From Polytrichum commune (lineage: Eukaryota > Streptophyta > Polytrichopsida > Polytrichales > Polytrichaceae), in contig OX485803.1 in the NCBI GenBank assembly GCA_950295325.1, positions 47,507,554 to 47,571,553 of the forward strand: a DNA stretch of 64,000 nucleotides, given 5' to 3'. The notes beneath the pieces are model-generated. The model was not told the DNA's origin. It ran no database searches and saw nothing but the letters and a program-made list of their open reading frames with translations. The position numbers and the translations under genes were made by a program. Of the stretch, positions 8,791 to 20,721 are shown one piece after another. Each line of letters starts with the position of its first letter. Positions within the stretch are counted from its first letter, which is position 1.

Positions 8791-11090
8791 CCAATTTGGG
8801 AGAACTAACAAACCACAACACCAAAGTGATGATCAACATCACAAAATCCAAGATTGAAATCAAGATTCAACTCACATCTACTATTCTAACAAGATTGGCA
8901 TGTGAAAGCCCCCTAAGCCCAACAAGAGAGAAAAAGATGTGAATGAGAATGAGGCAAAACATCCCTAATGTACACAACATTTGCATACATTATTCGATTT
9001 TGGAAAATTCACACCTACATTAAGGAAATTGGACATGATTAGACTTTACATTGGCATCCAAACTACAATCAGATCGCAAATCTCCCGCCCTTGCCAACAT
9101 TGAATACATATAATTGCCCAAACAACCATCCAGTACAAGCATGAAATGCCAAATACACGACCAACTAACAGCTAACCTAAGAAATCAATCACTTATTGCC
9201 AAACAAGATGTCACACACCTCTCCATGAGGAATGCGCAACACCATGAGCACAAGGGGGACCTTGGAGTGACATTCAGGACTTGTGGCCCCATAGGTGAGA
9301 AGGCCCAAGTGATCCTAATGTAGGTGAGGGCCCCGGGCTTTGAGAACGCCTTGCATCCACAGAGACTAGGAGTCACGAGGGCAAGGTCATGAGCATTGAG
9401 TAGCTTATGGTGTCCGGATTTTAGTATGCTCAAGAACTCCCCAATCGGAGGTGTGAGCTAGGAGATATGGCAATTTGAGTGGGGCGTTGCCTAGGAACAA
9501 TGCCCAACACTCCAAGGGACAGTAGTGACCTGGGAGTGGCACCCAAGGCTGTCAAAATTAGAATAGCCATAACTCCCGCAATAATTGCCCGAATGAGACA
9601 AGTGAAGAGTGTATCGGCATGTACGTAAAGAGTAGATATTGATGGGATGGTTGCTTGATAGAATGGGAGCCTAGAAAACAAAGTTATGAAGGTATGAAGC
9701 TACTGGGGGGCTCAAGCTCAAATGGCTAATGGAAAATGTCTACCTGGCCCCAACTCTTAAGAGAGAGACAAAAGGTTATTTGATGGTGGGGTAGGGGCCA
9801 TGTGCAAAGTCTTAGAGGCTTATATGGGTGAGGCAGTGTTGCTGACCGACCCCACCCGAGGCATAACAACACGGCCTCCATAGGCGTTGGCCGAACGTGG
9901 GGGCATAGTTGCCAAGTATGCTTTGGGTTGTTGTAGTGTTGCTCTGGCAACGCAATGATCAACTCAAGATTGGACTTTCATGAATGGAAGTTCACATCTA
10001 ACTATTGGCTACCTACTAAGAGGAGGGTCCCGAATGTATGTATAGGAGGGCTGGTCACCAAGTTATGAGCTTGGAGGTCCAAAGTATTGGGAGCTAACCA
10101 TGAGTGTGTGCGGGATGTGCAAGGTTAGCGCTCGTGACACTTACTAGAGTTGAGGAACTGTGAAGATAAGTTAAGGGGAGCTAGCAAGGGTTGTGACACA
10201 AGAACTACAATGTGGACATCCATTGGTAGCATAGAAGGTCTAGCTTCGCCCAATTTGGTGAACCCTAAGCACAACAAGGAGGAGGATTACGATGACATGG
10301 TGGTTGAGGGAGGAGGATGTAGCGAGAGGAGGATGGTGAAGGGGGAAGGAGGCAACAAAATGAAAGCTTGGGAGATGGAGAGGAAGCAAACCCCCTTCTA
10401 ACAACTTGCCATGCAGACCCTAGGTATTTATTAGCCTCCCCATGAGGCTACCACCCTCACCCCTAGGCATGTGGCGATGGCCAATGTGGGCTTTTGATTG
10501 GAGAGCATGCGGTGAAGGAAGACTTTGCTCGGATAGCCAACAAGTGAAAAAAAACTCTTGCCCTCAACTATAATTTTCATTTGGGTTGTTTGTAGGTCGC
10601 AAAATTAAGATATTGTGCCTAATTAAAAATCATTGACCCCAAGCTAGGCTTGGGGTCACTAAAGTAGATACGTCTTAAATTGTTATTTTTCCCAACTTGC
10701 TTACTTCTCCTATGATATGAAACACGTGATTAGTATGAGATGGTTAGCAAATCTACATCAAGGCCATAAGTATTTTTCTTTAAATTTTTGGAACTCACAT
10801 GAATATCTTATTCATTGTCAAAGTGATTATTCTTGTGTTCATTAAAAGTCATATAGACTATTAAGAAATCATGTAGACTATTAAACTAAGAATGATTAGC
10901 ATATTTAAACACGTAATCCAATCTCTATTACACATTTGTCTTTCTGAAGCCCATTATTTGATGCACACCTAATCATGACACCGATCAGAAATAGGTATCC
11001 AATTAGGATAAATAACCGCAATAGGCACATCTACCTAAGGTACTAAGTTTCATATTACCTATTAGTGAAAATTGACATATACATTACCAT
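8791..11090. other. No recognisable gene
   Basis: Short ORFs only, none with a recognisable domain. The part 9200-10400 is purine-rich on the plus strand with text such as GAATAGCCATAACTCCCGC that resembles retroelement leader sequence, but I cannot assign it. Confidence 0.5.
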
Positions 11091-11093
11091 CTC

Positions 11094-11330
11094 CTAGATA
11101 CTCGATGACCAGTGATTGGGGAGGATTTTGGGCATAATCGGTTGAGATCCTAGTGTTTGCAAGTCCAACCAGTTACATGTTGACATCCTCCGGTTTTCCT
11201 TTACTAAATTGGGATATATTCTATAAATTCCTCTAAAATGATCGGTAATTTTCTTGCAGTCTTGAACAACTTCAACCGCAAACTCATTATTCCTCAAACT
11301 CAACCGGTTCATTTGTAACTAACCGCCGGT
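11094..11330 (-). repeat. Coding-like dispersed fragment Q, copy 1
   Basis: The minus strand reads LSLRNNEFAVEVVQDCKK, then ITDHFRGIYRIYPNLVKEN and LQTLGSQPIMPKILPNHW. The same text, diverged, is on the plus strand at 20130-20345 (EVQDCRTNTDRFRGIYRIYP, WQTLGSQPIM), and its first part recurs on the minus strand at 49.87-50.05 kb. It is a shared coding-like unit of unknown family, here with no proper start or end. Confidence 0.6.
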
Positions 11331-11704
11331 TGTCCCCGATCATTGTTGATGACACCTAGCACATGACCTAAAACTGGTGATTAACTTCCATTGTTGACTC
11401 ATCCTGGTTCATTCATCCCAGTGGACTTTTGAGAGTGGGCCAGCCCTACCATCATTTTAAAAGTAACTCTACTATCACCTTGTCATTCTGGAACTACTAT
11501 GGAACCAGTTAACCCTAGATTAGTATGTATTGTTGGCAAGGTCAGGCTAGGTGTCACCGCACCACATGGGAGAACGAGCATGATGAGTCTTTGCAAACAA
11601 AGACAATACAGGGCCCCTGAAGTTTCATCACCTCTGCCGCATATCTAGGATATCTGTAGATATGCCAGTTTCGCCAGCGATATCATCTACATCTCTTTTA
11701 GATA

Positions 11705-12151
11705 CAGTCCACCCTCTATAAATGTTACACCTATAAGTGCTAACCCTCTCTAAATGTTAACTTTCTTCTACTCCCCACATATTGCACACTATAAATGTTA
11801 AACGTGTTAACTGTTAACAAAATAGTACTCCCTTCTTTGTAAATTTGACTCTATAAATGTTAACGAATGAAATACAACCATAATATGGATGATAAAAACT
11901 ACACATCCAGTTACATTCCTCTCTCTCTCACCCGTGATTTGTAAACTTCATATTGAATAAAGTTTTGATTGGGTTTGCAATTTTATGAATGGTATTCTCT
12001 CACAAGGACTCTTCACAATTGCTTATATTTATAAATGTTAAGATTTGTATATTGCTCAAAAAATTAATTTTATAATTGTTAATTGTTAACACCTCTATAA
12101 ATGTTAACTTTGATCCACTCCCAAGGGTTAACATTTATAGAGGGTAGACTG
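11705..12151. mobile_element. Pogo/Emigrant-like MITE with TA target duplication
   Basis: Terminal inverted repeats of ~23 bp: CAGTCCACCCTCTATAAATG at the left, and its complement (GGTAGACTG end) at the right, flanked by TA on both sides (11703-11704, 12152-12153). The ends resemble plant Emigrant/Lemi1 ends, which begin CAGT..AACCTCTATAAAT. The 447 bp interior has no ORF, but the word CTATAAATGTTA recurs many times, often with TTAAC, on both flanks; these may be transposase-binding sites. A pogo-like transposase relic lies at 61.0-62.6 kb, but nothing links the two directly. Confidence 0.88.
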
Positions 12152-12153
12152 TA

Positions 12154-12720
12154 TTGGACTCAGGCGATGAACTTCAGGGCCCTCGTGCCACTACTGTCCT
12201 GTGGTTGGGAGTATTTCCAAATCGATTGTTGAAGAAACAAATCTTCGTGAATGTTCACTTAGTTACAAACAGTTCGGAGCATGTATCACGAAGAAATCAT
12301 GAAGAAAATGTAACCGATTTATGTGCGTTCCAATGTGAGATCCATTCACAAAAACCTTCATTACTCGTTCAGGAGAAAACCCTATTGTGAGATGTGATTT
12401 TTTAATGAAAGGGGGCACTAGAATTAGAGGGAAAAGAAACAATCTTGTTACTTGTGGGTTCCATTCAACCATTTGACTACCATAGGAGGAAGAGCCACTT
12501 CCATATGAACTTTGAACCGACATGTGGATGGTTGTATCTAGTGAGTAGGGAATATGATTCCCATGTAGGTTGGTTAGTACTCGCACTGATGATTAGATGC
12601 TAGAGAATGGAAAGTGGTTGCCAAGTAGAGTAGTCAACACAACACTTAAATGCTTTAAATTTGGAACTTGACGAGTATGTGCACACTTATAAAAGAGCAA
12701 CCTTCTTCAAGCGGACATTC
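12154..12720. other. No recognisable gene
   Basis: Two short overlapping ORFs on opposite strands, no domain recognised. Confidence 0.5.
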
Positions 12721-12721
12721 A

Positions 12722-12892
12722 TGACATTATTCAGATCCATAACAATGTTGTGTGGGACTGACAGTATTCCATCGAATATTCCCAGGTATTTCCCACATTC
12801 AGATATTCCCGGGTCACATTACTCACGTACTTGTGCAAATATACTAGTGCAAAGGAAACATAACATTGTTCAAATCCATTGCATAATTCCAA
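12722..12892. mobile_element. Small inverted-repeat MITE, copy 1 (relative of 26688-26809)
   Basis: Left CATTATTCAGATCCATAACA and its diverged complement near 12857-12887 (CATAACATTGTTCAAATCCA) form imperfect terminal repeats. The interior shares GGGACTGACA..TATTC with the reverse complement of the copy at 26.7 kb. Confidence 0.6.
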
Positions 12893-12899
12893 ATAATAA

Positions 12900-13880
12900 G
12901 TGACACTAGATAATATATTTAGTGCAGTGCTAATGAATAATGGGGGCCTAATAGTATACGTACACTTTGATACCACTCGATTAGAATGTGAAAACTTAGA
13001 CCGCCTAGGATGTAGTTTTCGAGAGTCAAGACATTAATGAATCAAAGAAACGCAGTTGGATTTTCTCTTTCTGTTTTGAGAAACTTTGTGGGACGGAAGG
13101 GACGTCCATAGGCAGAAGAATGTCCAAGGTATGAGAAAAAATATGAAGATTCGAGATCAAGCAACCAAAAATTGGCTTTGAAACTCCTGATTTTTAAGGC
13201 GAAGGAAAGCTTCCTCGGCCGGCCTTTGACTTCTAGGTGCCGACGAGCGCGGATCTCTAATCGAGGAACGCCATCTTGAGCTGCACTTTTAGTAAACAAA
13301 AAGAAGCAATGCTGTGCAGGCTTCACTACCAATGTACAGATCGTTGAGAAAATTAGTTGGTTTACTAAGTTAACAGCCGATAAGTATACTATTAACACTT
13401 TGTGATTTCAATCTTGCATTGTTATAGAGAAAGTCTCCACCACACTAAGCCTTCCACGAGAGTTTTAAGGATCTGATCGGCCAAATGGTGAAAGCGCAAG
13501 GGTTGGACGAGGTATCACAGTCGAATAAAGGGGATTGCAGAGCAGCTTCCCTTCATCGTGTATCACCAGAAGAGTTAAGGCATGTAACTCGAAACAGGGC
13601 CAGAGGCCGACCGGACGCTCTTTCTCGACTGCATGAACTCATCGGGTTCTCAAGACTGAAAAGGTAACTGCCTTTTGCGAAGAGCATTCAAACCTGTGTG
13701 AGAGCCAATAACAGCAGTTTGTAACAATGTCCGTTGTACAGCTTCCGGTGAACGTACGACCTAAGTAGAATATCGGCGCCAGTATGACAGACATGCGTCC
13801 ATGTGACCCTGACATCAAGCTCTGCGCACGGGACAAACCGAAAGGCAAGTTACAAGGGTAAGGCATTTCAATGGAAGTGG
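12900..13880. other. No recognisable gene
   Basis: One 118-codon minus-strand ORF (13042-13398) has protein-like text (DGVPRLEIRARRHLEVKGRP) but no family I recognise, and nothing beside it supports a gene. Confidence 0.45.
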
Positions 13881-13884
13881 CCCT

Positions 13885-14480
13885 TGAGAAGTTAGAAACG
13901 TGCCTCCACATTCCAAGAAATCATGTTAAACAATTTCGGAGTACTTCTTTGTAAATTTCGATAATCACATCTCGCAATCTCACGATACAGAACAATCTAT
14001 CAGTAGTGTATGCAACATTGGTCCACCGTTGGCTACAATAAGTGTGCAAGACACCTCAACATGATGCAAATGATTATCACCGAGTATTTCAGTAAAGTTT
14101 GTAAAACAATTCAGATGCAACACAAGTCATGCAGGTCAATTACAAAACGTTAGGAGATATTAGAAACGTGCCTCCAAATTCGAAAAATCATGTTAGATTT
14201 TTCGGAAGACTTTCATGCCCTAGTGACAAGAGACTTACGTGTTTCCTTGCAATTTTTAACAGTCATCGCAGCTCGCAAGCTCACTATGCAGACCAATGTA
14301 ACAGTAGTAGTGTATGCGACATTGGTCCACTGTTGGCAACAATAAGTTTGCAAGGCAACTCAGCGTAGATCAAATGCTTATCACCTAGTTTTTCTAGATC
14401 TACAAAATGCTATAATGTTATTATTAAATTTTGTGAAACAATTCAGATGCAACGCAAGGCATCAAGGTCGATAACTAAGT
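13885..14480. repeat. Divergent tandem duplication, two copies of ~270-330 bp
   Basis: Copy 1 (from ~13887) and copy 2 (from ~14157) share in order TTAGAAACGTGCCTCCA, AATCATGTTA, the AGTAGTGTATGC..CATTGGTCCAC block, GGC.ACAATAAGT, and CAATTCAGATGCAAC.CAAG. Copy 2 has a ~50 bp gain. There is no ORF. Confidence 0.75.
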
Positions 14481-15493
14481 CGGCAGTTGAATGAGATGTC
14501 AGTAGAAGACAAAACAAGGCCCGCCATCAATGCTAAAGCTAGACATCAATATGTTGACACACAAAACAAAACACCAATTAGGAGTTCACTTAGGAAAGGC
14601 GACAATAAAATCCCGCATTTCGTCATATCACACTGGAGGAACACATAGATCGTCATAGTTACGATCTAAAAGGCCTTAAGTGAACAAATGAATAGGCAAT
14701 GTAGTGATACCCTTCCAGATTTCACATTAACACCAAACAAAACTCAGAAATAAACGCACTTCAATAATATTAGAATAGTTGTCATTTCAGGCAATTACAG
14801 TCCTGGCGCCAGCCGGTACATAGCTCTATTTGCTACAGAGAGAAAGCCTAACGGGAGAGTAAGTGCTGTGCTACCTATCTAACTACTCGTGTCTCCATCC
14901 CTCGTTGAGAACTGCGAGGATCTCTTACAGTCTAATGAAATGGAGATACTCCTCCAGCCGTGCGCCTGTATCTATCAGCCTCATTTCCAAATAAATTATC
15001 AATAATACTTGAATTGTCAAGTTCCGATGGTGCAAATGCTTCTATCAATGTCGACAGTGCCTGTAAGTGTTCCATACCAACAGGGCGCGCCTAAGAAAGC
15101 TCGCCTCATGAATCGGTATGCCAGTCTCTCCCGCAACTGCTAAATCCGAATTTTTTTTGCTACTCTCCTATCATACAATGTGATGCTCCAGGTCTATGCT
15201 CCATACTCCGATGCGATGCGATACAATATATTTGGAAAAACGCTTTCAAGGAAGGGCTGACAATGCGCCACTGGCCACTATCCATGACATGCAAACAAGA
15301 ACATTCTCATCCCGCCACTTTCAATGTATCGAGATCTGCTGGCGGGGTGCCTGACACGACCTTCGCAGCATTCATACCGACGATGGTGTTAAAAAACACG
15401 CCGTGTTAATATCCTCCTGACATGAAGAGATCGAGGAAGGAGAAGAAAAAAAACGATGTAGAATCCGATGTGCATTACTAGTTCTCAGATCTC
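14480..15493. other. Intergenic, 3' side of the SAUR gene
   Basis: No ORF or repeat recognised; the part next to 15493 should hold the SAUR 3' UTR, since that gene runs leftward. Confidence 0.5.
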
Positions 15494-15979
15494 TCAATAC
15501 TTGTAATAGTCAATGAGCTCGTCGACTTCTGTTTGCCGTGTGTTCGAATCGTCGTTGCCAATGAGCCACAAGAGATGCTCAAAAAGAACAACCTCGCATG
15601 CAATAGTGAGGCCATCTACAGGTCGATCGGGCCCACATTCCTCACCCGATTTCTCGATCAGGCCACGAACCAAAGTGTTATTCAAGTAATGTGCGTCGAT
15701 GATGAACCGCCGTCTCTCGCGTCCAACATAAACCACAAGATGACCTTCGGGCACGTCGTCGCATGTCGTCGCAGAGGAATTTTCGGAGTGGCTCACACTT
15801 CCACCAGAAGCCTCTTCCTCGACTTCAGGCTTCTCCGGTGCCTCGGGGTCCCACGTCGATGACTTCGTTTTCCGCAGCTTCGAGTCTACTGGCTCGTACG
15901 CCGTCGCCGGATGCGCGAAACTCTGCCACTTCCGCAGCAGCTCCTTCATCTTGCTCTTGCTCCTCACCAGGGTCGACAT
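15494..15979 (-). CDS. SAUR-like auxin-responsive protein (161 aa)
   Basis: Single-exon gene, ATG at 15979 and TGA at 15494. SAUR proteins are small plant regulators of growth; the best studied bind and inhibit PP2C-D phosphatases and so raise plasma-membrane H+-ATPase activity. The core lies at residues 76-140: VPEGHLVVYVGRERRRFIID, AHYLNNTLVRGLIEKS, then VDGLTIACEVVLFEHLLWLI. This matches the SAUR pattern of PEG-x4-YVG-x3-RF, a Leu-rich helix, and a late [IL]PC-like strand (here IACEV). An acidic, Ser-rich N-terminal region of ~75 residues makes it longer than the usual ~100 aa, as in some SAURs of other clades. Lack of introns is normal for the family. The start is chosen because it gives a basic helix (KSKMKELLRKW) typical of SAUR N-termini. 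No auxin-response element was confirmed upstream. Confidence 0.88.
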   Translation of the reverse strand: MSTLVRSKSKMKELLRKWQSFAHPATAYEPVDSKLRKTKSSTWDPEAPEKPEVEEEASGGSVSHSENSSATTCDDVPEGHLVVYVGRERRRFIIDAHYLNNTLVRGLIEKSGEECGPDRPVDGLTIACEVVLFEHLLWLIGNDDSNTRQTEVDELIDYYKY

Positions 15980-16700
15980 TGTAAACTCGCCGCGTCGCTG
16001 GAGCTCCCAGACCTGCTAAATAAAATGCCACCGCCAATGCAAGTGTTCTCTCTGGGTGCGCTACTGCACCGACTTGGGAACGGCAAGGCTCTGGAGATAG
16101 GCACCAAAACAAACAGAATGTTAGTGCTGGTAGTTTCTCGAATGCGCTACTGCAGCGATTTGCTAGCGGCTAGGCTCGGGAGAGAGGCAGCGAAAAACAG
16201 GAGGTAATGCAAGTTTCTCTCTCTGGTGCGCACACTGCACCGATGGAGGCAGCGAAAAACAGAAGGTAGGGTGAGAGTGGAGGGGAGGAAGAAGAGGGCG
16301 GCAGCGCGAGACGTCTTCGGCTACAAACCAGGAGAGGCAAAGTAACAATAGAAAACTATAGAAAGATTGCTATTGCGTAGGGGGAGGCGGGTGCATCTCC
16401 CCTCCACCCTCATGGCGCCAAACCGGGCCGGGCGTAACTAATCGTCCAAAATAGGCAGCCAGCCACGCAGGGAAGGGACGGGTCCAAGCGGCGTCACCGG
16501 TCCCACGCAAGATACCCGGTACCCTTCCGGGTATAATCACCAGTCTCGCGGAACGACCTGGTAGAAAACCGGGTATATCCACGCTGGACATGACCGGACC
16601 AGGCGTAAATACCCGCCCAAACTAGATATCCGGTACAGGTCCGGCTGGATCCACAAGTCTAGCCGGTGCTAAGTGGCTCTCTCCCAGATTGGGCGAACCA
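15980..16700 (-). promoter_or_regulatory. GC-rich upstream region of the SAUR gene
   Basis: This is the 5' side of the SAUR gene. It is locally GC-rich, with a repeated motif around GCAGCGAAAAACAG (16191 and 16248) and a cluster of CCGGGTA/TACCCGG words at ~16510-16600. A definite TATA box could not be chosen; CTATAG (16356-16361) is one candidate. The role is inferred from position only. Confidence 0.4.
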
Positions 16701-17812
16701 CATGTTACGCTTGTACCTTTGGTTGAAAACTGGCCCTCTTTGTATGTTTGTGATCGCTTCATCTTAAAACAAGTCCCTTTTAGCATAACTATGAGTCTCC
16801 GATGCTAGCAAGTCATTCTTTAATTGTCGTGTTTGTTAAAGTTAGTAGCAGCAATTAGAGGGACGTAGATAGTTTATTGTAATATGTTTTCACCTGGGTC
16901 AAAGGACCCCATTTTATTCAAGGGTACCCTGCTTGGGTGGATGTGACCAAGAGAAATTAAACATTAAACGGAATGGTACTTTGCAAGGTTGAGAGGGAGA
17001 TTGTCGCGTGGCATGTTTATTTATTCTTGGATCCGTCGATGCAAATCATGCGATCGATTGAATAGACTAGATGTGTGGGGTTTCGAATATATAGTACGGC
17101 ATTGTTGTCGTAGGAGGTTTGTTAGATCAAAGTACTTGGAAGAGGTGGTCGAGAGAAACACTCATATGAATTGGGAGAACGTCATTTAATGCGGGCATGT
17201 ACGATTCCATGTGGATTTCTCATTCACTACAAAGAATGGCAAGAGCTTTGGTATAAGTCTCAACTTGGACTATGAAATGTGAAAGAAAGAAAAGAAAAGA
17301 AAAGAAAACACACACACACACACACACATTTTTAGACCGATGTCTTACGTAACATTATTAAGTAACTAGATGATGATCTTTTCCAATGAAAGAGGTTTGT
17401 AATTATAAACTTCTTAATTTATAGTTGCTTGTTGAAAATTTCACAATACACAACATGAATGCTCCCATAAATGAGGAATTCTAAAATTAAATGAAATTTA
17501 TTCTCGTCCAATCATCGGTCCCACATAAAGTTGCCAAGGAGTTGAATAATGTTATGTAATAAATTGCTTCTCAAAGTTTGCAGAATCACATGTTTATAGT
17601 TTGATCATGGGGTAGGGGAGGGGTGTCCAGAGTGGCACAAGATCCCATGTATCGTAAGACTTACACTTATTTGTTTGAGAGTTGATGTTTCATAAGCGTT
17701 TGTGGGAGTGAAACACCTTTGGGTCATGTTGGCTATGGGTGTACGTGAAGAGTTAGTTGTTCCTTGAGGGGAAGGTTCCAAATCTACTACCCTAAAGTTT
17801 ACACTTTTCAAC
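16701..17812. other. Intergenic with simple repeats
   Basis: No gene recognised. A (GAAAA)n run followed by a (CA)n run occupies 17284-17330. Confidence 0.6.
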
Positions 17813-18038
17813 TATGTACTATTTTTTCTAATTAGTGTGGGTTACCATTTGGAGTTACACATCACTATAACATTATACTAAGAGTATCATTTAAAACCAA
17901 AAAACATAAGTGGTTAGTTTGCACACTAAAGAGTATGGTATAACTTAGTTGGTAGAAAAATGATAATGTTGGTAAAAATATATAGCAACACGTAACTCCA
18001 AATGGTAACCCACACTAATTAAAAAAAATTGTGTACTA
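17813..18038. mobile_element. MITE family G, copy 1
   Basis: About 226 bp with long terminal inverted repeats: CTAATTAGTGTGGGTTACCA (17828-17847) continuing TTTGGAGTTAC, mirrored at 17988-18020. The second copy is at 35719-35946 and shares the interior (GTTAGT.TGCACAC, GAGTATG.TGTAACTTAGTTGG-like words). Non-coding. Confidence 0.85.
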
Positions 18039-20120
18039 CCACAATCACAATATCAAGCTACTTCGTGTCAAGGATGAAAAGTTGGATGTCATGAATATAG
18101 GTGAGCATCATTCCCACATCATTCTTTGACATTGAGGCTATGCTCTTCCTTTTCTTTAGTGTGTCCGGAGCTTATTGTTTTTATTTTTTTCAATGAACCA
18201 ATCATCTTCTATGCACATGTTTAGAAGCTAAGTAGTCTTTGGCAACCAATTTCAAACACCCATGTTTGAATGACACATGCCCCACATTATTCAATACCCA
18301 CACTTAAGAGAACAAAAAGCCTTATACACATACTTGTGTTGCCAAGCAACAACCATGGGCCATTTGAAATTTTAAACAATGTGGTAGGGAAGTCGAGTGC
18401 TTGTGCATGGGTGATGTTTCATAGCACCTACCAGAGGGGGGTGGGGGGAGGACACATAAAACATTGATTGCTATTTTGAACATGGGGATTTAATGTTTTA
18501 ACCAAATTAACACGCAACACGCGATCAGAGACCCTTGATTAGTCCACCAAAATTAAATTAGAATGAATCACCAATAAAGCTATAGTGGGAGACTTGTTTT
18601 ACCCCCCCCCCCCCCACACACACACGGACGGTAAGTGTCAGGAAACGAACCCCTTGTGTGTCTCCCCTCTTCTCCACCGTGCCCGGCATTCAAGATTGAA
18701 ATTTTCAATGCCTTCCAAACTCGATTTGGCCCTTCAAAAAATATACCTCTCTCAAAACAACCCTTCAAAATGCAACCCCAAATTGAAAATGAAGACGTCA
18801 CTTGAAGTCCTCATTTTAATATGCATGCCACAAGAACCAACAAGCGTAGGGCATCGTCACCAGAAGAAGTGAAGTTAGATGGTTGATTCTTAATTCTTCA
18901 CATTGTACTGGAAGCATGTATCATACAATCCACACACAAGTTTAATATGATTTTTGTATTTCATTTCTAATATATTCTTGGATTGACGTCTTGGATTTGA
19001 AGCAACCCTGAAATTTGAGAGCCCTTCAAAATGAAACTCCTACGAGGGCTTCAATCCTCGAACACTGACAGTGCCAAAGAGGAGCCAATGCATCCTACCA
19101 AACAAAAGAACGCGCCTGGGTTTCGGATATTTCCACGTCTAATAAGTACAGCTTGATTGAGAAGTTTGCGCTTTGTTGGTATTGGGAGGCATGTGTTGGC
19201 CCATTGTGGTTGTGCTTTTTGTCTGTTAGTTTGGGTGTTGGTGGGAGGAAGTTAATTATTACTGCACGAAAGTCCAAGTTCAATGTCATCGCCCGACCTA
19301 CTTTTTAATGCACGACGAATCACAAGCACCCATGAGTGATTAGATTGTTTATTATAAATGAGTCGATAGCCATACATTAGGCCTCCCTCCATGTGCTCCA
19401 GCTGAAAGTCACGAAGAACGAGGTGAAAAGGGCAGCCTGGAGTTAGTAGGTGGGTTAACTTACATACACACCTAACTCATAGATTGTGACAGTTTTTGTG
19501 TGCACATGGGCATCACAAGTTGATGAAGATTCAAGGATTTTGTTATGTGAATCATGCATCCAGCCTTTCATTTTCGAGAGACACTCTGGAGTCTGAGCTC
19601 TGATTGACGATTCTCTAATCCCAAGGACAATTTGATCAGTTACTAATTAAGTTCAATGGAGTGTGGCTTTTTGTCTCTTTTAAAAATGAAAATAAAAAAC
19701 CCAAAAAACGGGTGTAGTCCCTTGGATCATCTGAAAACAGCGTAAGTGATGATCATGTATTCACTAGGGGGGCTTTGGCCTATTCATCAGCTTCAATATG
19801 AGATTTGGCAAGCATTTGTGAATTATGACAGGTTGGATATTATACTATATATTATAAATATTGTAGTTGCCATACGGATGGAAAAAGAAGAAGAAATTAA
19901 ATAGAAGTTTTGGTGATATGATTTTGACCCAAGGTAATTTGCACGGGTAAAGAGGCAACCGAAGTGCACATATCAGTGGCGATCGTGACAGGTTTTGGCA
20001 AATGGGCATCAGAAGTCGATGAAGGCTCGAGGATTGTTACGAATCTTCCAGCCTTTTATTCTACAACACAAGTGCACTCTCATATGATCCTGATCTATGA
20101 TGATCGGGGAGAATCATTGG
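18039..20120. other. No recognisable gene
   Basis: Includes a poly(C) run at 18602-18615 followed by (CA)n. Short ORFs only. Confidence 0.5.
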
Positions 20121-20127
20121 CAGTGAG

Positions 20128-20345
20128 TTACAGATGGACCGGTTGAGTTCGAGAAACAACTGGTCGAAGTTCAAGACTGCAGGACAAATACCGATCGCTT
20201 CAGAGGAATTTATAGAATATACCCTGATTTAATAAAGGAAATTAAACCGACAGACAGATGTCGTCAACATGGAAACCGGTTGGACTGGCAAACACTAGGA
20301 TCTCAACCGATTATGCATGCCCACCCAAAAATCTCCCCGATCGAT
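20128..20345 (+). repeat. Coding-like dispersed fragment Q, copy 2
   Basis: The plus strand reads GPVEFEKQLVEVQDCRTNTD, RFRGIYRIYPDLIKEI, then LDWQTLGSQPIM, matching the minus-strand copy at 11094-11330. The copies are inverted relative to each other. Family unknown. Confidence 0.6.
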
Positions 20346-20721
20346 CACTAATATTAATCATGATCATCAATTCTGTGTAATCTGCTAATTTGAACAACAG
20401 TGAACGACCTATTCTCTGTAATCGGACCTGGTTAGGGGATGGCACTGACGCCAGACATCGATCCAGCTTTCATTTGGGGACCTACGTAGGAGCATCTGGA
20501 GCGGAGGCAAAATTGGGGCCAGTTTGAGTTGCAGGAAACTGGTGGTGACACATGACAGCCTTGGCACCTCACAAATTAAGTGGCTGCCTTAGTAGTTCTC
20601 ACAGTGTTTGCGGCCCATTATAAGCCTGCCGCCCCCTCTTCATGCCAACACCCACCCCCAACTGTCAGCAACCTTGGGCCCAACCCTGAGCCCAGTAAGG
20701 TAAGGTAAGGTAAGCTAAGCT

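Noticed and set aside
15763-16207. Plus and minus ORFs of 70-110 codons overlapping the SAUR gene
   Set aside because: Shadow frames of the SAUR coding strand and its GC-rich 5' region.
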